Source of the DNA: an uncultured Anaerocolumna sp.
Lineage (GTDB): Bacteria; Bacillota; Clostridia; Lachnospirales; Lachnospiraceae
Length of the DNA: 11,722 nucleotides
Reading direction: 5' to 3'
Assembly: GCA_937901695.1 (NCBI GenBank)
Contig: CALDJN010000448.1
Coordinates: 1-11,722, forward strand
Below are positions 1 through 5,847 of this stretch, one piece after another. Each line of letters opens with the position of its first letter. The first letter of the stretch is position 1. The notes below the pieces were generated by a model. It saw only the letters and a list, made by a program, of their open reading frames with translations. It ran no database searches and was not told the origin of the DNA. The position numbers and the translations under genes were made by a program.

Positions 1-2
1 GA

Positions 3-377
3 CAGGGAAAAATAATTAATATTTGTTCCATGATGAGTGAGTTAGGACGTGAAACAGTATCTGCTTATGCTGCTGCTAAGGGTGGACTTAAGATGTTAAC
101 TAAAAACATTGCATCTGAATATGGTGAATACAATATTCAATGTAACGGCATTGGACCTGGATATATTGAAACTCCACAGACTGCCCCCCTTAGAGTAGAT
201 GGACATCCTTTCAACAATTTTATTATATCCAAAACACCTGCTGCAAGATGGGGAAAAACTGAAGATTTAGTTGGACCTGCTGTCTTCCTTGCATCCAATG
301 CTTCTGATTTTGTAAATGGTCATATCCTATATGTAGATGGCGGTATTCTTGCTTATATTGGTAAGCAACCTAAATAA
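3..377 (+). CDS. SDR-family oxidoreductase, gluconate 5-dehydrogenase/KduD-like (5'-truncated by window)
   Basis: This is the C-terminal part of a classical short-chain dehydrogenase/reductase. The reading frame is open to the left edge, so the Rossmann NAD(P)-binding N-terminus lies outside the window, and the in-frame ATG at 30 is internal. The catalytic triad is visible: Ser at 27-29 in INICS, and Tyr (66-68) and Lys (78-80) in YAAAK, with the Ser 13 residues before the Tyr as in the family. The PGYIETP substrate loop and the C-terminal VDGG motif follow. The overall wording closely resembles proteins annotated as gluconate 5-dehydrogenase. In glycosaminoglycan loci such relatives act as KduD/DhuD-type NAD(H)-dependent reductases on keto-deoxyuronates released by GH88 enzymes. 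That role is inferred from the neighbours; true gluconate 5-dehydrogenase activity remains possible. It is probably co-transcribed with the next gene, 19 bp downstream. Confidence 0.85.
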   Translation, partial: QGKIINICSMMSELGRETVSAYAAAKGGLKMLTKNIASEYGEYNIQCNGIGPGYIETPQTAPLRVDGHPFNNFIISKTPAARWGKTEDLVGPAVFLASNASDFVNGHILYVDGGILAYIGKQPK

Positions 378-385
378 ATATAAAT

Positions 386-390
386 GGAGG
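386..390 (+). promoter_or_regulatory. Ribosome binding site fixing the start of the DUF7402-like gene
   Basis: GGAGG lies 6 nt before the ATG at 397 and 3 nt before the ATG at 394. The spacing favours 397. It rules out the upstream in-frame ATG at 337, which lies inside the preceding SDR gene and has no ribosome binding site of this quality. Confidence 0.75.
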
Positions 391-396
391 TTTATG

Positions 397-1191
397 ATGC
401 CGGTACTATCATTAAAAATTGCCAATGAACAAGGGACTATATTAGCAGAACATTCCGCTGAGGATGAAGTAATGCTTGTTTACGAGGAAGAATATAAACC
501 CGGAGATAAAATCATATTAACAAGTACTGAAAAAGATATCCATCTTATGGTACAACTGGATGATGCAATGGCTTCATCTCTTGTATATATAACAAAGAAC
601 GAATTGATATACTATATTCCTTTTGATGAAAAGAAAATATCCTATTCTCCAAACTCCTTCTCAGGAAATATACATTTGTTATCAGCCCGAATAGCTACCA
701 GTGAAGAGGTAGATAATTATAAGAATCTTGCCTTAAATGTATTTGATCAGCATGGTGATACTGGCTGTTATCCTCATGCTACGGCTAACGTAGAAACCCG
801 GGACGAGTCCGTATTTGCTGCCAGAAATGCAATCGACGGTGTAAGAGAAAATCGCTCCCACGGCAAATGGCCTTATCAATCCTGGGGCATTAACAGGCAG
901 GATGATGCTGTGCTTAAACTGGAATTCGGACGTAGTGTTAAAATAAATAAAATAATATTATATACCAGGGCCGATTTTCCACATGATAATTGGTGGAAAG
1001 AAGTAAATATGACTTTTTCAGATGGTACTAGTATAAAGTGGAAATTAGAGAAAAGTTATAAGCCACATATACTAAATATTGAAGAGAAAGAAGTAGAATG
1101 GTTATTATTAAATAATCTGATTAAGGCAGATGATCCATCTCCCTTCCCAGCTTTAACTCAAATTGAGGTGTATGGCGTAGAAGCCAATTAG
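397..1191 (+). CDS. Cytoplasmic protein with C-terminal F5/8-type-like (DUF7402-like) carbohydrate-binding domain
   Basis: The protein is 264 aa from the chosen start, with no signal peptide or membrane segment, so it should be cytoplasmic. Residues 1-105 form an acidic N-terminal region, rich in predicted strands, that I cannot assign. Residues about 115-262 resemble the galactose-binding-like/discoidin fold grouped as DUF7402: ATANVET at 128-134, AARNAIDG at 141-148, then a Trp-rich stretch (W158, W163, W199, W200) and a terminal EVYG strand. F5/8-like domains usually bind sugars at the cell surface, so a stand-alone intracellular copy is unusual. It follows the SDR gene by 19 bp and is its probable operon partner. 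It faces the sulfatase/GH88 operon tail to tail. Its function is not established; binding, or an enzymatic step on a uronic-acid sugar, is conceivable but unproven. Confidence 0.7.
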   Translation: MPVLSLKIANEQGTILAEHSAEDEVMLVYEEEYKPGDKIILTSTEKDIHLMVQLDDAMASSLVYITKNELIYYIPFDEKKISYSPNSFSGNIHLLSARIATSEEVDNYKNLALNVFDQHGDTGCYPHATANVETRDESVFAARNAIDGVRENRSHGKWPYQSWGINRQDDAVLKLEFGRSVKINKIILYTRADFPHDNWWKEVNMTFSDGTSIKWKLEKSYKPHILNIEEKEVEWLLLNNLIKADDPSPFPALTQIEVYGVEAN

Positions 1192-1226
1192 ATATATAGT
1201 ATAATTTATATTTTCACAAAATAATA

Positions 1227-1266
1227 AAGGGGCTGTTGCAAAATAAAAAATTTGCAACAGCCCCTT
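1227..1266 (-). terminator. Intrinsic terminator of the sulfatase operon, possibly shared by the convergent genes
   Basis: A perfect 16-bp inverted repeat (1227-1242 with 1251-1266, AAGGGGCTGTTGCAAA) surrounds an 8-nt A-rich loop. On the minus strand the stem is followed by a T-rich run (TTATTATTTT), which fits termination of the operon ending at 1281. On the plus strand the stem is followed by CCACAAACGG, with no T-tract, so termination of the DUF7402-like gene here would be weaker or would rely on the stem alone. Confidence 0.85.
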
Positions 1267-1280
1267 CCACAAACGGGGTA

Positions 1281-2666
1281 TTAACCTAATAAAAATGGAT
1301 CTCTTGTTTTTTCTAGATAATCTTTTAAGTAGCCGTCTAATTCTATAATTAGCTCACTTTGTTGTCTATTTTCTAATACAGTAGGATTTAACTGGTAAGG
1401 ATCTTCATTATTATCATATAATAATATTTTTTGTTTCTCATCAGGGGCGTATCCGTTATATACCACGTAGGTATATCGTTTGGTTCGAACTCCTCTCCAG
1501 CCAAAACATTTATGATTTAAACCTCTTTTTTGGAATTCCTTCACCATCTTAGGCATTCCGGGATAGGAGCACAAAAATGCATGTTGTGGATCCTCAGAGG
1601 ATAGACCAAATATATTATTCTTATGGCTATATCCTTGACAGGTATCCGGTATCCCCAGGTCCAATAAGTCTAATAAAGTAGGCATATGATCCGGACTGGC
1701 AAATATTACATCATTGGTTCCAGGTTCAATACTTCCCTTCTTTCGAATCATTAAAGGTATCCTGACTGCTTCCTCATACCATATATTTTTACTCATTAAA
1801 CCGTGTGAGCCAAGCATTTCACCATGATCAGCCGATAATACAATTAAAGTATCCTCTTCCATATGATTTTCTTTGAGATAATCATAGATTCTCTTAAATT
1901 GTGAATCGATTCCGGTAATAGCTGCAAAATACTGTCTTGTAATCGTCTTTAATTCTTCCGTTTGAAATTCTTTAGGCACATTCTCTCTAAAATGTACCGG
2001 TTCCTCTTTATATCTTTCATAATATTCATCCGGTACAAGTTCATAAGGCAGATGCGGTGGATTATAGGATAGAAATAAAGCGAAGGGTTCCTGACCTTGA
2101 TTCCTTTGGTCTATATATTCTAATACTTTATCTGTTTCATATTCCACAGACCATTTCTTTGGTCGGATTTGTTTATCACTATCTGCCCAATAATGAGGAT
2201 CTAAGTGATTATCATCTGCTCCATAAGAAAGCCAATAATCAAACCCCTGACGACGTTCACCAGGTGGTGTATATGCATCCCAATTAACTGCACCTGATTT
2301 AGGATTTTTTTCAAAATTCGTTTCAGCAGCATCAAGATGCCATTTTCCAATATAACCGGTACGATACCCACTCTCTTTTAAAACGTTGCCAATACAAACT
2401 TCTTGTGGCTTTAGCATAATAACTTCGTCTAATCCATTCTTGCAATTTGTCCACATTCCTACATTAAAAGGGTATTTTCCAGTCATTAAAGATGCTCTAT
2501 GCGGAGAGCAAAGTGGAAAGGTGCTAACCGCATTGGAAAAAACCATACTTTCCTTTGCAAATTGATCAATATTGGGCGTTTGTACTTTATCTTCATTGGC
2601 ATAGCCCACTCCATGTGCCCTCCACTGATCAGCAAATATATATAAAAGGTTTGTTTTACGAGACAT
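1281..2666 (-). CDS. Cysteine-type sulfatase (family S1), cytoplasmic
   Basis: This 461-aa protein of the type I formylglycine sulfatase/alkaline phosphatase superfamily would hydrolyse a sulfate ester, probably from a sugar. The N-terminal strand carries ADQ (D13, Q14, metal ligands). The signature CSPHR at 53-57 provides C53 for conversion to formylglycine and R57. GKWH at 107-110 (K108, H110), ADHGE at 279-283 (D280, H281) and K293 complete the active site. No signal peptide is present, so it should act in the cytoplasm. The start has AAAGGAG 7 nt upstream (2674-2680), and that site overlaps the GH88 stop codon, implying coupled translation. The CxPxR type in an anaerobe requires a radical-SAM maturase (anSME), not seen here. 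Position specificity (2-O, 4-O or 6-O) cannot be read from the sequence. The neighbouring GH88 gene suggests unsaturated glycosaminoglycan disaccharides as substrate. Confidence 0.93.
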   Translation of the reverse strand: MSRKTNLLYIFADQWRAHGVGYANEDKVQTPNIDQFAKESMVFSNAVSTFPLCSPHRASLMTGKYPFNVGMWTNCKNGLDEVIMLKPQEVCIGNVLKESGYRTGYIGKWHLDAAETNFEKNPKSGAVNWDAYTPPGERRQGFDYWLSYGADDNHLDPHYWADSDKQIRPKKWSVEYETDKVLEYIDQRNQGQEPFALFLSYNPPHLPYELVPDEYYERYKEEPVHFRENVPKEFQTEELKTITRQYFAAITGIDSQFKRIYDYLKENHMEEDTLIVLSADHGEMLGSHGLMSKNIWYEEAVRIPLMIRKKGSIEPGTNDVIFASPDHMPTLLDLLDLGIPDTCQGYSHKNNIFGLSSEDPQHAFLCSYPGMPKMVKEFQKRGLNHKCFGWRGVRTKRYTYVVYNGYAPDEKQKILLYDNNEDPYQLNPTVLENRQQSELIIELDGYLKDYLEKTRDPFLLG

Positions 2667-2678
2667 AACTACACTCCT

Positions 2679-3857
2679 TTACCAATATAATTTCCAAGCC
2701 TTAGACTTACGGATAAGTGCCTCCATATAGAAATAATCTCCCCAGGTATTACACTCATCCACGCCACGATCACTGCATGTATTTTCTTTGGAACCTCTTG
2801 CATAGGTTCCATGTAATAATAAACCATTGGATTCTTTTTTATCCTTTACAGCACAATGTTCAATTAAAGCTCTCAGCATTTTATCTGCTGCATCCAGATA
2901 TTTTTGTGTTTTTGATGGTTCTAGGTATTTTGCCATTTCTAACATTCCGCATACTGCAATTGACACTGCAGAAGAATCTCTTGGTTCTGGGCTTCCTGTA
3001 TCAAAATCAAAATCCCAATATGCGATTAAATCTTCTGGTAAATGTTCAATAAAATAATCTGTAATTCTTTCAAATATTTCAATGTATTTTGGATCCTTTA
3101 GATAAGCATAGCTAAGTGCCACTCCGTAGATTCCCCAAGCCTGGCCTCTTGCCCAGGCAGAATTATTTCGATTACCCTGGTGTGTTACCCCATAAGTAGG
3201 TTCCCCTGTCTCAGGATCAAAAAAATAGGTATGGTATGTAGAATTATCCGGCCTGATTACGCATTTCATTGCTGTTTTAATATGATTCTCTGCTTTCTCT
3301 GCATAAGAATTATCTCCAGTAACCTCTGTTGCCCAGTAAAGTAATGGCAGGTTTAGTAAGCAATCTATAATTAACCTATAATTGTCTTTTGAATCTAAGT
3401 CACCCCAGGCTTGGATAAACTTCCCCTTTTCACGGTACCTTTTTGCCAGGTTATCAGCAGCTAACAAAGCTGCCTTTTTACCGGTTTCATTTCCACAAAG
3501 TTTATAAGCTGCAACACAGGATAAGCTATATAAGAATCCCATATCATGATAATTCACATCTATTTTATTATTTATTCTATTTAAAAAACTATCAACTTGA
3601 ATCTCTGCAGCTTCTTTAAAGCATTTTTCTCCAGTAGACTCATATGCAATCCATATCTCCCCTGTCCAAAAGCCGGTGGTCCATTCCACATTTTCAGTCG
3701 GTTCATAAAATTGGTTTATACTATTAGATGATTGAAAATGGCCTGTAAAATCAGCAAGATTTTCTCTAACAATGTCCACTGCTTGATTTAATGCAGTTTT
3801 AATCATAGTTTTATCGGTACCTTTATACTTTTTCATACTTTCAAAAGTTTGTGCCAT
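2679..3857 (-). CDS. Unsaturated glucuronyl hydrolase, glycoside hydrolase family 88
   Basis: This 392-aa (alpha/alpha)6-barrel enzyme is of the usual GH88 length and lacks a signal peptide, so it is cytoplasmic. It releases the 4,5-unsaturated uronic acid left at the non-reducing end of oligosaccharides by polysaccharide lyases. Motifs in order are EWTTGFWTGE (58-67), HDMGF (104-108, with D105 matching the first catalytic Asp), LIIDCLLNLP (162-171, with D165 matching the second), WARGQAWG (235-242) and VDECNTWGDYFYMEAL near the C-terminus. Just before the last motif, N359-T-C-S-D-R364 aligns with the Ser/Ser/Lys sulfate pocket described for streptococcal enzymes, keeping one Ser and having Arg for Lys. 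The start at 3857 has GGAGG 8 nt upstream. The gene lies 127 bp after the second permease and 12 bp before the sulfatase. GH105 is the closest alternative, but the HDMGF and C-terminal motifs favour GH88. Confidence 0.93.
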   Translation of the reverse strand: MAQTFESMKKYKGTDKTMIKTALNQAVDIVRENLADFTGHFQSSNSINQFYEPTENVEWTTGFWTGEIWIAYESTGEKCFKEAAEIQVDSFLNRINNKIDVNYHDMGFLYSLSCVAAYKLCGNETGKKAALLAADNLAKRYREKGKFIQAWGDLDSKDNYRLIIDCLLNLPLLYWATEVTGDNSYAEKAENHIKTAMKCVIRPDNSTYHTYFFDPETGEPTYGVTHQGNRNNSAWARGQAWGIYGVALSYAYLKDPKYIEIFERITDYFIEHLPEDLIAYWDFDFDTGSPEPRDSSAVSIAVCGMLEMAKYLEPSKTQKYLDAADKMLRALIEHCAVKDKKESNGLLLHGTYARGSKENTCSDRGVDECNTWGDYFYMEALIRKSKAWKLYW

Positions 3858-3984
3858 TTAATTAACCTCCCTTGTATTCAGTCAAAACGGATATTCTACT
3901 TGACTTCAGGCAAGTTTATCCGCTTACGCTACTTGACATAACCTCATTGCCACTACGTGGCATTTTAGTAGTTGTTATAATTCA
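3858..3984 (-). promoter_or_regulatory. Structured spacer between permease and GH88 genes
   Basis: This 127-bp gap contains an interrupted palindrome at 3888-3922: CGGATA/TATCCG arms (3888-3893, 3917-3922) enclose ACTTG/CAAGT arms (3898-3902, 3911-3915). A 9-bp direct repeat CTACTTGAC occurs at 3896-3904 and 3929-3937, 33 bp apart. A second hairpin, TGCCAC-TAC-GTGGCA, lies at 3948-3962. The second hairpin has no long T-tract after it on the minus strand. The GH88 ribosome binding site (GGGAGGT, 3865-3871) is at the 5' end of the interval in plus coordinates. RNA processing, partial attenuation or an internal operator are possible roles; I see no convincing promoter. Confidence 0.45.
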
Positions 3985-4812
3985 CTAACCCTTAATACCA
4001 CTTGCTGCAACTCCTTCAACAAAATAACGTTGACAGAATATAAATATAATAACAACAGGGATTAAAGAACATACTGAAGCCGCCATAACCCATGCATAGT
4101 CAGCTCCATATTGTGATATAAACATACGAATACCAAGTTGAATTGTTTTTAAATTGGTACTATCCAAATAAATAAGAGGTCCCATAAAGTCATTCCATTC
4201 ATTTACAAATGAAAAAATAACTAAAGTTGACATAGCTGGTTTACCTAAAGGAAATACAATCTTTGCAAATATTCCATATTCATTTAAACCATCAATTCTG
4301 GCAGCTTCACAAAGTTCATCCGGTATACTGATATAAAATTGACGAATTAAAAATACACCAAAAGCTGAAAAGGAATGTAGTAATATTAACCCCAGATGGC
4401 TGTTAGTTAATCCGAATTTTGACATCATTGTAAATTGAGGCACCATATAAACTTGCCAAGGAACAGCTATTGTTGTTACATAGATTAAAAAGATAAGATT
4501 TCTACCTGCAAACTTCATCTTGGCAAAACCATAAGCCGCAAAACAGCTGGTAAATAATTGAACTATGGTTGTAATAACTGTTAATTTAGTAGTGTTTTTA
4601 AAAAAGTCTAATAAGGGAAGCTTTTCCCATATGATTTTATAGTTTTCAAAATGAAAGGTATCTGGTATCCATTTCATAGGTATAGAAAATACATCTTTAT
4701 TTAACTTCAAAGACGAAATAAGCATCCAATAGAAAGGAATTAGCATTATAATTGATGCAGCAATGAGTAAAATATATAAAATAATTCTACCTATTGATTT
4801 ATTTTTTTTCAT
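3985..4812 (-). CDS. Sugar ABC transporter permease, MalG/CUT1 type
   Basis: This 275-aa inner-membrane protein has six predicted transmembrane segments, starting at residues about 9-31. The cytoplasmic EAA loop, which docks the ATPase, reads EAARIDGLNEYG from E169. The N-terminal IPFYWMLISSLK and the middle VPWQVYMVPQF are typical of the second (MalG-like) subunit of CUT1 oligosaccharide importers. It pairs with the preceding permease, 15 bp upstream, whose stop codon lies next to this gene's GAGGAG ribosome binding site (4820-4825, 7-nt spacing). With the lipoprotein encoded at the head of the operon it would import an oligosaccharide, inferred to be an unsaturated, possibly sulfated uronide because GH88 and sulfatase genes follow. 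No ATPase gene is present, as is common for CUT1 systems that share an MsmK/MsiK-type ATPase. Confidence 0.93.
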   Translation of the reverse strand: MKKNKSIGRIILYILLIAASIIMLIPFYWMLISSLKLNKDVFSIPMKWIPDTFHFENYKIIWEKLPLLDFFKNTTKLTVITTIVQLFTSCFAAYGFAKMKFAGRNLIFLIYVTTIAVPWQVYMVPQFTMMSKFGLTNSHLGLILLHSFSAFGVFLIRQFYISIPDELCEAARIDGLNEYGIFAKIVFPLGKPAMSTLVIFSFVNEWNDFMGPLIYLDSTNLKTIQLGIRMFISQYGADYAWVMAASVCSLIPVVIIFIFCQRYFVEGVAASGIKG

Positions 4813-4827
4813 AATTTTTCTCCTCTC

Positions 4828-5721
4828 CTACATATATTTAACGAATTTCTTTTCGCCTCTAAATTGAATTAGTGTTACAACAAGCACAATTGCGAATAAT
4901 ACAACAGCTGCTGCACTTGCATATCCAAACTTAAATTTTACAAAGGCAGAATCATAAATAAAGTTAACTAAAACATTGGTAGACCTTCCCGGTCCTCCGC
5001 CAGTCATGACATATATTAAATCGAATACTTTAAAACATTGTATTGTTAACATTATCATTACAAAGAAGGTTGTTGGCGTCAGCAATGGAATTGTTATGTA
5101 TCTTAACTTTTTCCAGCCATTAGCACCATCAATGCTTGCAGCCTCATAAAGAGTAGGTGAGATACCCTGTAATGCAGCCAGATAAACAACCATATAGTAG
5201 CCCATGTATTTCCATATACTGACGATAATTACAGCTGCCATAGCCCACTTAGTTGAAACAACCCATCTAGGCGGGTTGGCAATTCCAATGAACCTTAAAA
5301 AATTATTGATTGGTCCATAGTCCGGTTGGAAAAGCATATTCCAAACTGCACCTACTGCTACTAAAGATGCAATATACGGGAAAAAAAATGCAGTTCTGAA
5401 AAATGAAATACCTTTAATTTTGGTATTTAATAAAACTGCTAATAATAAAGCTGCAACTACTGTAATCGGAACTGTAAATACTGCGTACTTTATTGTGTTT
5501 ACAAAGGAAATGCGAAATGTACTATCTTCTAATAAATGCTTAAAATTATCTAAGCCAACAAATACCATTGGATTTCTTGATCCATCCCATTCCATTACGC
5601 TTAATACAAAAGAAAAAATAACTGGCAAAAGAATAAAAATGCTATATCCAATAAGATTTGGTAAGACAAAAGAATATCCTACTAAATTATTCTTTACCTT
5701 TCTTTTCTGTTTTGATGTCAT
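4828..5721 (-). CDS. Sugar ABC transporter permease, MalF/CUT1 type
   Basis: From the ATG at 5721 the protein is 297 aa. A longer in-frame start at 5775 would add 18 residues, but it lies inside an intercistronic stem-loop, while 5721 has TGGAGGT 7 nt upstream. Six transmembrane segments are predicted, the first at about residues 14-42. The EAA loop starts at E193 (EAASIDGANGWKKLRYITIP), and the later MTGGGPGRST segment (239-248) is characteristic of MalF/LacF-like subunits. It forms a heterodimeric channel with the following MalG-type permease. The pairing with a family 1-type binding protein upstream and carbohydrate enzymes downstream supports an oligosaccharide, not monosaccharide, importer; the exact substrate is inferred. 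Confidence 0.93.
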   Translation of the reverse strand: MTSKQKRKVKNNLVGYSFVLPNLIGYSIFILLPVIFSFVLSVMEWDGSRNPMVFVGLDNFKHLLEDSTFRISFVNTIKYAVFTVPITVVAALLLAVLLNTKIKGISFFRTAFFFPYIASLVAVGAVWNMLFQPDYGPINNFLRFIGIANPPRWVVSTKWAMAAVIIVSIWKYMGYYMVVYLAALQGISPTLYEAASIDGANGWKKLRYITIPLLTPTTFFVMIMLTIQCFKVFDLIYVMTGGGPGRSTNVLVNFIYDSAFVKFKFGYASAAAVVLFAIVLVVTLIQFRGEKKFVKYM

Positions 5722-5728
5722 ATATCTA

Positions 5729-5735
5729 ACCTCCA
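5729..5735 (-). promoter_or_regulatory. Ribosome binding site fixing the MalF-type permease start
   Basis: The minus strand reads TGGAGGT, 7 nt before the ATG at 5721. This decides against the longer start at 5775, which would place the first codons inside the GGGGC hairpin. Confidence 0.75.
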
Positions 5736-5753
5736 TTAAATCTTTGCATAATA

Positions 5754-5817
5754 AAAAGGGGCATTTTTCAAACATTCCATTGTTTCATAAACAACAATTT
5801 TTTTGAACGCCCCTTTT
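5754..5817 (-). terminator. Intercistronic stem-loop between binding-protein and permease genes (probable partial terminator or RNA stabilizer)
   Basis: Outer arms AAAAGGGGC/GCCCCTTTT (5754-5762 with 5809-5817) continue after a short internal loop into TTCAAA/TTTGAA (5767-5772 with 5802-5807). Inside sits a small hairpin TTGTTT-CAT-AAACAA (5780-5794). In the transcribed (minus) direction the stem is followed by TTTTTATTATG. Such elements after a binding-protein gene commonly let its mRNA accumulate above that of the permeases; this role is inferred here. Confidence 0.7.
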
Positions 5818-5847
5818 ACCTAACAATATATAAGTTCTAGCTTAACT

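Noticed and set aside
337..396. Upstream in-frame extension of the DUF7402-like gene beginning with a hydrophobic stretch that mimics a signal peptide.
   Set aside because: It overlaps the SDR gene and lacks a good ribosome binding site, whereas GGAGG sits ideally before 397.
1227..1266. Long perfect inverted repeat that could be the joined ends of an insertion sequence (GGGGCTGTTGCAAA resembles some IS end sequences).
   Set aside because: No transposase, target duplication or remnant coding is nearby, and its position between convergent genes with a T-rich minus-strand tail is explained by a terminator.
2057..2287. Open frame on the plus strand inside the sulfatase gene, with similar ones at 2717-3057, 5420-5806, 6516-6806 and 6893-7204.
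   Set aside because: All lie opposite well-supported genes, show no recognisable domains and are low-complexity reflections of the coding strand.
5722..5775. 18-residue N-terminal extension of the MalF-type permease.
   Set aside because: It runs into the intercistronic stem-loop, and a strong ribosome binding site serves the ATG at 5721.
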